A stretch of 6,585 bases of DNA from an uncultured Clostridium sp. (GTDB lineage: Bacteria > Bacillota > Clostridia > TANB77 > CAG-508). The stretch's first letter is position 1; each line of letters opens with the position of its first letter. The notes beneath the pieces were generated by a model. That model was given only the letters and a program-made list of their open reading frames with translations, made no database searches and was not told the origin of the DNA. A program made the position numbers and the translations under genes. Below, one piece after another: positions 1 to 6,110 of the stretch. The DNA is taken from assembly GCA_950059165.1 (NCBI GenBank), contig CATLUC010000090.1, positions 1 through 6,585 of the forward strand, in the 5' to 3' direction.

Positions 1-20
1 CATTTATAAAATAATAGATG

Positions 21-70
21 TGTCCCCAATGTCACAAAAATGTGAAAAAGGAAACGTCCCCAACGTCACA
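21..70. repeat. REP-like repeat with two GTCCCCAAYGTCACA copies
   Basis: Two near-identical 15-mers, at 22-36 and 56-70, differ at one base (GTCCCCAATGTCACA and GTCCCCAACGTCACA). The segments 32-36 and 41-45 (TCACA/TGTGA) and 41-45 and 66-70 (TGTGA/TCACA) form inverted pairs, so the stretch can fold as small hairpins on either strand. Read on the minus strand it carries a GGGGACGTTTCC core (61-50). Such cores recall the palindromic REP-type repeats scattered through Clostridia genomes; that link is from memory and unproven. An open frame runs through this repeat into spoIIM, but it is repeat DNA and not an N-terminal extension. Confidence 0.6.
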
Positions 71-116
71 TGTTCTAAAAAAATCCTTATTGAATATACA
101 TTAGGTATAAAGATAA

Positions 117-121
117 GGAGA
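117..121 (+). promoter_or_regulatory. Ribosome binding site of spoIIM
   Basis: An AAGGAGAAG stretch lies about 6 bases before the ATG at 128. It decides the start of spoIIM at 128 over the in-frame ATG at 20, which lies in the repeat and has no comparable site. No convincing promoter is visible between the repeat and this site. Confidence 0.7.
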
Positions 122-127
122 AGTTTT

Positions 128-766
128 ATGAAGAGAAACAAACGAATAAGGTTTTTGGAAATTATTAAAGAACATATTGGAAACAATAAAAAAGAATATG
201 TAATTGTATCATTGATTTTTATTATTGGAATATTTTTAGGTGTATTCTTTGTTAATAATATGCAAGAAGCACAAAAGCAAGAAGTTACTACATATATGAA
301 TAGTTTTATAGAGAAAATGAAAAGTACACAAAGCCTAAATAATATGGAATTACTGAAAAACAGTATTGGACAAAATATGACCTTGGCTATAGTTTTATGG
401 TTTTTTGGAACTACTGTAATTGGATTGCCAGTTGTGTTTGGGGTTGTTTTGTATCGTGGCTTTTGCTTAGGTTATACTATTGCAGTTTGTATTACCATTA
501 TGGGATTACAACAAGGTACAGTATTTGTGCTAATTTTACTACTTATGCAAAACATTTTGTTTATACCAGCAATGCTTGCATTGGCAATTAGTGGATTTAA
601 ATTATATAAATCAATTATAAAAGACAGAAATAAAGAAAATATAAAAATTGAAGTTGTAAGACATACTATTTTTTCTTTAATAATGTTGGCACTTTTGCTT
701 GTGTCATCAATGATTGAAGTATTTATTTCGACAAATATTTTAAAAGGGGTAATAAAATATTTTTAA
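128..766 (+). CDS. spoIIM: Stage II sporulation protein M (SpoIIM)
   Basis: This 212-residue polytopic membrane protein matches the SpoIIM family in length and topology. In Bacillus, SpoIIM acts with SpoIID and SpoIIP in the DMP complex, which remodels septal peptidoglycan and drives engulfment of the forespore by the mother cell. A basic N-terminus is followed by a membrane segment at about 24-43, a soluble loop at 44-80, then hydrophobic segments near 83-108, 111-128, 130-157 and 180-200. The family-like core includes W91, G94, IGLP at 98-101 and YRGFCLG at 109-115. The start at 128 is chosen because AAGGAG precedes it and the family begins just before the first membrane helix. The next gene is xerD, as in Bacillus, which supports the call. 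It indicates a spore former. A sigma-E type promoter was looked for and not convincingly found. Confidence 0.88.
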   Translation: MKRNKRIRFLEIIKEHIGNNKKEYVIVSLIFIIGIFLGVFFVNNMQEAQKQEVTTYMNSFIEKMKSTQSLNNMELLKNSIGQNMTLAIVLWFFGTTVIGLPVVFGVVLYRGFCLGYTIAVCITIMGLQQGTVFVLILLLMQNILFIPAMLALAISGFKLYKSIIKDRNKENIKIEVVRHTIFSLIMLALLLVSSMIEVFISTNILKGVIKYF

Positions 767-784
767 AAAATATTCAAAAACCTA

Positions 785-830
785 TTTACAATTTTCAAAT
801 TCTTTGATATAACATATATAATTTATGTTA
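785..830 (+). promoter_or_regulatory. Probable xerD promoter with palindrome over the -10
   Basis: TTTACA at 785-790 is separated by 17 bases from TATAAC at 808-813, a plausible housekeeping sigma-A promoter. A second TATAAT lies at 817-822. A 7-bp perfect inverted repeat, TAACATA (810-816) and TATGTTA (824-830), is centred on that second -10 box and could be an operator or chance in AT-rich DNA. The spacing is seen directly; function is inferred. Confidence 0.45.
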
Positions 831-870
831 ATAGATTATTTTTAAATATAGTAAAGGGTAGGGGAAATAA

Positions 871-1752
871 ATGGAAAGACAATTAAAGTATTTTTTTGAT
901 TTTTTAGAGAATGATAAGAAATTATCAGATAACACATTACAATCATACAAAAGAGATTTAAAACAATTTAAAAACTATTTAGAGGCTTGTGATATTCACT
1001 ATAACAAAGTAAAAGAAGAAGATATTAAAGATTATATCAGAGATTTACAAGGACAAGGAAAAAAGGCATCTAGTATATCTAGAGGAATTGCATCTATACG
1101 TTCTTTTTATCAATTTGTATTAAAAAACAAAAAAGTAAAAGTAGATCCAACACAAAATATTCAATCACCAAAGATTGAAAAAAGAATTCCAAGTGTATTA
1201 ACAGCAAAAGAGGTAGAATTATTATTAGACCAACCAAAAGATATTGATTTAAAAGGAATTCGTGATAAAGCTATGCTTGAATTTGCTTATGCAACAGGAA
1301 TGAGAGTAACAGAAATAATCTCTTTAAATATAGAAGATGTTAATTTAGATGAAGGATATGTAACATGCAAACATGCAAATAAACAACGTAACATACCATT
1401 AGGAAATATGTCATTAAAAGCATTAAAAGAATATGTAGAAGAAGCAAGAGATATTTTAATAAAAAATGAAGGAGAAGAAGCATTATTTGTAAACATCAAT
1501 GGTAGCAGGTTAACAAGACAAGGTTTCTGGAAAATTATTAAATATTATAAAGAACAAGCACATATTACAAAAGACATTACACCACATGTTTTAAGACATT
1601 CTTTTGCTACACATCTTTTGCAAAATGGAGCAGATTTAAAAGCAATCCAAACAATGCTTGGACATTCAGATATATCTTCTACACAAGTATATATGCAATT
1701 CCAAGATGAAGGGTTAAAAAATGTTTATAGAAAAGCACATCCAAGAGCATAA
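871..1752 (+). CDS. xerD: Site-specific tyrosine recombinase XerD
   Basis: The 293-residue product is full length for XerC/XerD. These recombinases act at dif sites near the replication terminus to resolve chromosome dimers, with XerD activated by FtsK/SpoIIIE-type translocases. The N-terminal SAM-like core-binding domain covers about residues 1-95. The catalytic domain covers about 105-290 and shows R145 (ATGMRVTE), H239 and R242 (HVLRH), H265 (LGHSD) and the nucleophile Y274 (QVYMQF). The usual GKGNK lysine turn reads CKHANK at 166-171, so the catalytic lysine is probably K167 or K171. The ATG at 871 follows an AGGGGAAATAA site. Adjacency to spoIIM favours XerD over XerC or a phage integrase, since the spoIIM-xerD pairing is conserved in Firmicutes. 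A strong terminator follows, so it is probably the end of its transcript. Confidence 0.9.
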   Translation: MERQLKYFFDFLENDKKLSDNTLQSYKRDLKQFKNYLEACDIHYNKVKEEDIKDYIRDLQGQGKKASSISRGIASIRSFYQFVLKNKKVKVDPTQNIQSPKIEKRIPSVLTAKEVELLLDQPKDIDLKGIRDKAMLEFAYATGMRVTEIISLNIEDVNLDEGYVTCKHANKQRNIPLGNMSLKALKEYVEEARDILIKNEGEEALFVNINGSRLTRQGFWKIIKYYKEQAHITKDITPHVLRHSFATHLLQNGADLKAIQTMLGHSDISSTQVYMQFQDEGLKNVYRKAHPRA

Positions 1753-1763
1753 GACATAAAAAG

Positions 1764-1798
1764 AAGATGATTTGTAAAAAATGCAAGTCATCTTTTTT
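1764..1798 (+). terminator. Rho-independent terminator after xerD
   Basis: AAGATGA (1764-1770) pairs with TCATCTT (1788-1794). The stem extends through a G-U pair and three more pairs (1771-1774 with 1784-1787), leaving a 9-base loop. A run of six T residues (1793-1798) ends the structure, 12 bases after the xerD stop codon. Confidence 0.85.
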
Positions 1799-1831
1799 AT
1801 GATTATAAAAAGTGTATAGTAATATAAGTTT

Positions 1832-1872
1832 AATTTGGGCATAATTGGGACAGGCACCAATATGCCCAAATT
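1832..1872. repeat. REP-like hairpin with GGGACAGGCACC head
   Basis: A perfect 12-bp inverted repeat (1832-1843 and 1861-1872) encloses a 17-base head reading ATTGGGACAGGCACCAA, in which TTGG and CCAA can extend the stem. The GGGACAGG head matches the layout of the hairpin at 4839-4870: in both, the GGGAYAGGY motif ends five bases before the right arm. A T-rich run (1871-1882) follows, so it may also act as a backup terminator before the next promoter. A mobile REP-type origin is inferred; the structure itself is seen directly. Confidence 0.7.
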
Positions 1873-1884
1873 TTTATTTTTTAC

Positions 1885-1913
1885 TAGACATTAAGCCAAA
1901 AAAAGGGTATAAT
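1885..1913 (+). promoter_or_regulatory. Promoter of the surface-polymer cassette
   Basis: TAGACA (1885-1890) matches the -35 consensus at five of six bases. It is followed by a 17-base spacer and a perfect TATAAT (1908-1913). Transcription would begin near 1920, giving an untranslated leader of about 69 bases before the ATG at 1989. It is the best promoter in the window and lies immediately after two hairpins that insulate it from xerD. Confidence 0.75.
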
Positions 1914-1921
1914 ATCAACTG

Positions 1922-1970
1922 AAAGCTAAGATTGAAAATTAAATTTGTTTTCAACCAAGTAATAAGCTTT
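1922..1970 (+). promoter_or_regulatory. Possible leader hairpin before the Alg14-like gene
   Basis: Two nested helices can form in the leader RNA: AAAGCT (1922-1927) with AGCTTT (1965-1970), and TTGAAAA (1932-1938) with TTTTCAA (1948-1954). The ribosome binding site AAAGGA (1973-1978) lies just beyond. It matches no riboswitch class I recognise; AT-rich DNA makes chance pairing quite likely. Confidence 0.25.
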
Positions 1971-1988
1971 AAAAAGGAAAGTAAAAAA

Positions 1989-2459
1989 ATGAAAAAAGTA
2001 TTATTTATAGCAAGCACAGGTGGGCATTTAAACGAACTAATGCAACTAGAACCATTATTTAAAAAATACGATTACACAATAATAACTGAAAAAGACAAAA
2101 CAAATGAAAACTTAAAAGAAAAATACGAAAAAAGGCTATATTTTTTACCATATGGAACAAGAGCAAAGCTATTTACTTATATTTTTAAATACTTTTATCT
2201 ATGTTTAAAAACAATATATTTATACTTCAAAATTAGACCAAATGTAGTAGTAACAACAGGAACACATACAGCAGGTCCAATGTGTATTATGGGAAAAATA
2301 TTTGGAAGTAAAATAATTTATATAGAAACATTTGCAAATCGCAACAAAAAAACAGCAACAGGAAAACTTATTTACAAAATAGCAGACCTTTTTATTGTAC
2401 AATGGGAAGAAATGCTAGAACTTTATCCAAAAGCAGTATATGGAGGTTCGATTTATTAA
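1989..2459 (+). CDS. Alg14/PssD-like glycosyltransferase membrane subunit
   Basis: The 156-residue product belongs to the Alg14/PssD/Cps14F family. These proteins anchor a catalytic Alg13-like partner at the inner face of the membrane and together transfer a sugar to a lipid-linked acceptor during polysaccharide or glycopolymer synthesis. Visible family marks are STGGHLNEL at 9-17, a hydrophobic segment around 61-81, TTGTHTAGP at 89-97, IYIETFANR at 110-118, and the closing YPKAVYGG at 146-153. Length is normal for the stand-alone subunit. The ATG at 1989 is preferred over the upstream in-frame TTG at 1932 because AAAGGA precedes it and the protein then starts with the canonical KKVLFIASTGGH. 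Its stop overlaps the next start by one base (TAATG), indicating translational coupling with the Alg13-like partner. The exact sugar and acceptor cannot be told. Confidence 0.85.
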   Translation: MKKVLFIASTGGHLNELMQLEPLFKKYDYTIITEKDKTNENLKEKYEKRLYFLPYGTRAKLFTYIFKYFYLCLKTIYLYFKIRPNVVVTTGTHTAGPMCIMGKIFGSKIIYIETFANRNKKTATGKLIYKIADLFIVQWEEMLELYPKAVYGGSIY

Positions 2460-2933
2460 TGATTTTAGTATTATTAGGAACACAAAATAATAGTTTCCAC
2501 AGGTTAATAGAAGAAATAGAAAAATTAATTAAAAAAGGAATAATAAAAGAAAAAGTTGTTGTACAAGCAGGATACACAAAAGTAAATTGCAAAGAAATAG
2601 AAAACTTAGAATTAGTATCAAAAGAAGAATTAGAAAAATTGCAAAATGAAGCAAATATCATAATTACACATGGTCGGAGTAGGTTCAATTATGCAATGTA
2701 TAACAAAAGGCAAAAAAGTTATAGCAGTTCCAAGACTTGAAAAATACAAAGAACATGTAAATGACCATCAAAAAGAAATAGTAGAGTTATTTAATGAAAA
2801 AGGCTATATTATAGGAATTGCAGGAGTAGAACAATTAGAACAAGCTCTAGAAAAAGTCAAAAGTTTTAAGCCAAAACAGTACATTAGAAATAATAAGAAA
2901 ATGTTAAAAATTATAGAAGATTTCATCGGATAA
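2459..2933 (+). pseudogene. Alg13/PssE-like glycosyltransferase, frameshifted
   Basis: This is the expected catalytic partner of the preceding Alg14-like protein (PssE/Cps14G type, GT28 C-terminal-like fold that binds the nucleotide sugar). Residues 1-72 read in frame from the ATG at 2459 and include MILVLLGTQ, FHRLIEEI, VQAGYTK and IIITHG. After codon 2672-2674 one base is extra. Removing T2674 or C2675 restores GGVGSIMQ, then KKVIAVPR, EHVNDHQ and KGYIIGI, giving a normal 157-residue protein ending at 2933. As given, frame 0 instead stops at 2738-2740 after 93 residues and loses the HGGVGS loop and C-terminal half. The downstream frame is uninterrupted with no decay, so a recent mutation, a sequencing or assembly error, or less likely recoding are the options. 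Its start overlaps the upstream stop. Confidence 0.85.
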
Positions 2934-2946
2934 TAAGAGCAAATGT

Positions 2947-2952
2947 AAGGAG
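2947..2952 (+). promoter_or_regulatory. Ribosome binding site selecting a GTG start
   Basis: AAGGAG lies 8 bases before the GTG at 2961. It supports GTG initiation for the LTA-synthase-family gene; there is no better in-frame ATG before the first membrane segment. Confidence 0.75.
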
Positions 2953-2960
2953 CAAAATTT

Positions 2961-4841
2961 GTGGAAAATAAAGAAATAATAAATAAAATATTAAATTCAA
3001 TGTGGTTTGTAGTTTTAATAGGCATTTTATTGTTTTTCAAAACTTTGTTATTTTATTATAGCACTATAACAGTAGAAGGTAATCTAGAAGCAGAAACAAT
3101 AGTTGGAACAATTTGTTTTATTATTACAAGTGTGTGCTTTTTAGGAATTTTACCAAATAGAGCAAGAATAATTGCAAGTATTGTTATAAATATTTTTGTT
3201 AGTTTACTCTTATTTGCAGACCATATTTATTATATATTTTCAAATAATGTGCTTTCAATTGCACAAATTAGCAATCTTCAATATGGAGAGGAAATACTAA
3301 GTACATTACCAATGGTTATGCAGTTTAAACAAATTCTATACTTTTTAGATATTTTTATTATACTTATACCATTATTGAAGAAAATATTAAAAATAGAAAA
3401 GAAAAAAGAAAATACTAAAAAGCAAATAATTGCAAAAGCTTTAATTGAAAGCATAGGAGTAGGCATTTTTTCATTTATAGGAGTAACATATATCAAAATG
3501 GGAACAGAGCTTTCTTATAATAAAGACCTACAAATTAGAAAATCTACAATTTATGGCTATCATATATCAGATATTGCCAATAACCTTACAATGAAAAAAA
3601 GAACAAAATATAAAAATTATGATGATATGGAAAAAGATTATGAAACATTAAAACAAACTTATGAAAATCAATATGGAGAAGAAGTATATGAATTAGCAGG
3701 AGTGTTAGAAAATAAAAATGTTATAATTTTACAATTAGAAGCAATGCAAGAATTTGTAATAAATAAAGAAATAAATGGAAAAGAAATTACACCAAACTTA
3801 AATGAATTTTTAAGCAAAAATATCACATTTACAAATATGCATATGCAAAGTTATTCTACAACAGCAGATTCAGAACATTCAACAATAACATCAATATACC
3901 CAATGGAAAATGGAATGTCATTTAGTAGATATTATACAAATAACTATGATGATATTTTTAAAATTTTTAACCAAAAGGGCTATCATACTTCATTTATGCA
4001 TGGAAATTATCCATATTTTTGGAACAGGGGAAATGTGTATAGCCGTTTTAACCTAAATGAATTAGTACTAAAAGAACAGTTTGAAGATACATCAGAAAAT
4101 ATCAATGGAGATTTATCAGACGAATTGTTATATAGGCAAGCAGTCCAAAAGTGGAAACAATATGATAAACCATTTTTTTCTTATATTGTTTCAGCATCTT
4201 CACATACACCATACACACTAGAAGGATTACAAGATAGGCAAAAGGTTAATATAAATGTTGGAAAATACAAAGATACTTATTTTGGAAACTATTTAGAAGC
4301 CATGAATTATGCAGATTATGCCTTTGGTATTTTAATACAAGAATTAAAAAATGTAGGGTTATATGAAGATACAGCAATTTTGGTTTTTGGTGACCACAAT
4401 GGTCTTAATATGTATAATGATGAATTGTTAGATTTTTTAAGTTATATAAATGAAGATATCACAGATGTTGACCTAAAGCTAAATTACACAAGGGTGGCTT
4501 GTGGATTTAAAGTTCCAAAAATGGAAAATACTCAAATAGATAAGCCAGTTAATAAATTAGATATTAAACCAACATTAGCTTATTTATGCAACTTAGATGA
4601 TAAATTTTCTTTGGGTACAAATATGTTCAAAAGTAAAGATTTTATTTGCTTAAACAATGAAAGAATTATTACAGCTGGTGAATATTATGATGAACAATGG
4701 TATGATAGGCAAACAGGGGAAACTTTAGAATGGGAACAACTAAATGAAGAAACTAAAATTAGGTTAAATAATTATTATCAAAATATGAAAATAGAGTTAG
4801 ATATATCTAATTCAGTAAGTGTAAATAATTTACTAAAATGA
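2961..4841 (+). CDS. LTA synthase family phosphoglycerol transferase
   Basis: The 626-residue product has the LtaS architecture: five membrane segments (about 13-33, 47-63, 68-91, 121-140, 158-178), a linker, then an extracellular sulfatase-fold domain (about 250-560). Enzymes of this family use phosphatidylglycerol to build or attach glycerol-phosphate on lipoteichoic acid or other surface glycans outside the cell. Expected active-site residues are visible: metal-binding E260 (LQLEAMQ), nucleophile T301 (STTADSE), H347 with W354 and R356 (HGNYPYFWNR), H415 (SSHTPY), and metal-binding D478 and H479 (FGDHNG). No clear AXA cleavage site is seen between the last helix and the catalytic domain. 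It follows the Alg13-like gene by 27 bases, so it is probably co-transcribed. That neighbourhood hints at a specific surface glycopolymer and not necessarily housekeeping LTA, so no gene symbol is assigned. Confidence 0.88.
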   Translation: MENKEIINKILNSMWFVVLIGILLFFKTLLFYYSTITVEGNLEAETIVGTICFIITSVCFLGILPNRARIIASIVINIFVSLLLFADHIYYIFSNNVLSIAQISNLQYGEEILSTLPMVMQFKQILYFLDIFIILIPLLKKILKIEKKKENTKKQIIAKALIESIGVGIFSFIGVTYIKMGTELSYNKDLQIRKSTIYGYHISDIANNLTMKKRTKYKNYDDMEKDYETLKQTYENQYGEEVYELAGVLENKNVIILQLEAMQEFVINKEINGKEITPNLNEFLSKNITFTNMHMQSYSTTADSEHSTITSIYPMENGMSFSRYYTNNYDDIFKIFNQKGYHTSFMHGNYPYFWNRGNVYSRFNLNELVLKEQFEDTSENINGDLSDELLYRQAVQKWKQYDKPFFSYIVSASSHTPYTLEGLQDRQKVNINVGKYKDTYFGNYLEAMNYADYAFGILIQELKNVGLYEDTAILVFGDHNGLNMYNDELLDFLSYINEDITDVDLKLNYTRVACGFKVPKMENTQIDKPVNKLDIKPTLAYLCNLDDKFSLGTNMFKSKDFICLNNERIITAGEYYDEQWYDRQTGETLEWEQLNEETKIRLNNYYQNMKIELDISNSVSVNNLLK

Positions 4842-4870
4842 GACAAGAGGGATAGGTCTAATTTGTCTCA
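4839..4870. repeat. REP-like hairpin with GGGATAGG head over the stop codon
   Basis: TGAGACAA (4839-4846) and TTGTCTCA (4863-4870) form a perfect 8-bp inverted repeat around a 16-base head containing GGGATAGGT (4849-4857). The left arm contains the TGA stop of the LTA-synthase-family gene, and the right arm ends two bases before the ruvB ribosome binding site. There is no T-run, so it is unlikely to be a complete terminator. The head-to-arm spacing equals that of the element at 1832-1872. Confidence 0.6.
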
Positions 4871-4885
4871 AGAAAGGAGCATTTA

Positions 4886-5899
4886 ATGGAAGAAGAAAGA
4901 ATTTTAACATCAAGGTTAGAAAATCAAGGCGAAGAAACATTTGAGAATTCTCTAAGACCTAAAACTTTAAAAGAATATATTGGTCAAGATAAAGTAAAAG
5001 AAAATATGAAAATATACATAGAAGCTGCTAAAAAAAGAAATGAGCCATTAGACCATGTTTTATTATATGGACCACCTGGGCTTGGAAAAACAACATTGTC
5101 TAATATTATATCAAATGAAATGAATTCTAATATTAAAATTACATCAGGACCAGCAATTGAAAAACCAGGAGATTTAGCATCTTTATTAACAAACTTATCT
5201 GAATTTGATGTATTATTTATAGATGAAATTCACAGACTAAGTAAAAGTGTAGAAGAGATATTATATCCGGCTTTAGAAGATTATACATTAGACATTGTAA
5301 TAGGAAAAGGTCCTAGTGCAAAATCAATAAGATTAGACTTACCAAAATTTACTTTAATTGGTGCAACAACAAAAGCAGGTTCTTTAACAACACCATTACG
5401 TGACCGTTTTGGGATAGTTCATAGATTAGAATTATACTCAATAGAACATTTAACAACTATTGTTAAACGTTCAAGCAAAATTTTAGGTGTAGAAATAGAA
5501 GAAGCAGCAGCAGTAGAAATTGCAAGAAGGTCAAGAGGAACACCAAGAATTGCAAACCGTTTATTAAAAAGGGTAAGAGATTATGCAATTGTTTTAGGAG
5601 ACGGAAATATCGATTTAAAAATAACAAAACATGCATTAAATAAGCTGGAAATTGACGAATTAGGTTTAGATGAAATTGATAGAAAAATACTAGATACCAT
5701 GATTATTCAATATAGTGGAAGACCTGTCGGAATAGAGGCTTTAGCTGTAAGTATCGGTGAAGAAATAGACACAATAGAAGATGTCTATGAACCATATTTG
5801 ATACAAATTGGGTTTATTGCAAGAACATTAAGAGGTAGGAAAGCTTTGCCACCTGCTTACAGGCATTTGGGGTATGATGTACCAGAAGAAAATATATAA
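4886..5899 (+). CDS. ruvB: Holliday junction branch migration ATPase RuvB
   Basis: The 337-residue AAA+ motor matches RuvB in length and order of motifs. Two RuvB hexamers pump DNA through the RuvA-bound Holliday junction during recombinational repair, in the cytoplasm. Seen directly: an N-terminal RPKTLKEYIGQ (24-34), Walker A GPPGLGKT (62-69), Walker B FIDEIH (111-116, with D113 and E114), sensor 1 GATT (159-162), the arginine finger region LRDRFG (171-176, R174), sensor 2 RGTPRIANR (217-225), and the C-terminal winged helix with ARTLRGR (312-318). The ATG follows AAAGGAG (4873-4879) by six bases. It has no ruvA directly upstream, unlike the common ruvAB order; the upstream neighbour is the surface-polymer cassette. 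queH lies downstream, separated only by the palindromic element. Confidence 0.97.
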   Translation: MEEERILTSRLENQGEETFENSLRPKTLKEYIGQDKVKENMKIYIEAAKKRNEPLDHVLLYGPPGLGKTTLSNIISNEMNSNIKITSGPAIEKPGDLASLLTNLSEFDVLFIDEIHRLSKSVEEILYPALEDYTLDIVIGKGPSAKSIRLDLPKFTLIGATTKAGSLTTPLRDRFGIVHRLELYSIEHLTTIVKRSSKILGVEIEEAAAVEIARRSRGTPRIANRLLKRVRDYAIVLGDGNIDLKITKHALNKLEIDELGLDEIDRKILDTMIIQYSGRPVGIEALAVSIGEEIDTIEDVYEPYLIQIGFIARTLRGRKALPPAYRHLGYDVPEENI

Positions 5900-5904
5900 T
5901 AGGT
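5898..5904 (+). repeat. Left direct repeat (putative target-site duplication)
   Basis: AATAGGT here is repeated exactly at 6111-6117. The match extends to 11 of 12 bases (AATAGGTRATTA). The left copy overlaps the last two bases of the ruvB stop codon. Confidence 0.6.
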
Positions 5905-6110
5905 AATTACAATTCACAGTTGTAATAAGTAATAACAAAATTTATTAGTATTTTTATAAAATAACTCCCAGCTACATAATAGACTGTAAATCAAATTTTT
6001 ATTAAAAATAAAAATTTGATAACACTCTATAATTTGCTGGTCCCCCCGATTTGTTATTTTATAAAAATATAATAAATTTTGTATATAAAATTAGGACTGT
6101 GAATTGTAAC
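5905..6110. mobile_element. MITE-like palindromic element between ruvB and queH
   Basis: This noncoding stretch of about 206 bp is nearly one large imperfect palindrome. The outer arms are a perfect 14-bp inverted repeat, TTACAATTCACAGT (5907-5920), with its complement at 6096-6109. A second pair of arms at 5935-5965 and 6053-6082 matches along 30 bases with one bulged G at 5948. CCAGC (5968-5972) pairs with GCTGG (6036-6040), and the centre is a 14-bp perfect hairpin (5990-6003 and 6007-6020) with a 3-base loop. The right half has an asymmetric C-rich tract at 6041-6047. Direct repeats flank it. There is no open frame, so it would depend on a transposase elsewhere. The family is not recognised. 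A structured RNA or attenuator is an alternative reading. Confidence 0.72.

Noticed and set aside
21..70. CRISPR fragment
   Set aside because: There are only two short copies, with internal inverted repeats and no further repeat-spacer units or cas genes.
90..111. Sigma-E or sigma-A promoter just before spoIIM
   Set aside because: TATAAA and TTGAAT are present but only 10 bases apart, and the match to the sigma-E consensus is poor.
20..127. N-terminal extension of SpoIIM from an in-frame ATG at 20
   Set aside because: The stretch is repeat DNA with no good ribosome binding site, while AAGGAG precedes the ATG at 128 and gives the usual family length.
1932..1988. Upstream TTG start for the Alg14-like gene
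   Set aside because: It lies in the leader directly after the promoter; the ATG at 1989 has AAAGGA and begins the canonical family N-terminus.
2402..2458. Earlier in-frame ATG for the Alg13-like gene
   Set aside because: It would overlap the Alg14-like gene by 58 bases and add residues not seen in the family; the coupled ATG at 2459 gives MILVLLGTQ.
2670..2933. Separate gene starting at ATG 2670
   Set aside because: There is no ribosome binding site, and it encodes only the C-terminal half of an Alg13-like protein continuing the upstream frame after one extra base.
6016..6090. A promoter inside the palindromic element driving queH
   Set aside because: TATAAT-like boxes exist at 6028 and 6068, but none has a -35 box at 16-18 bases; the AT content explains them.
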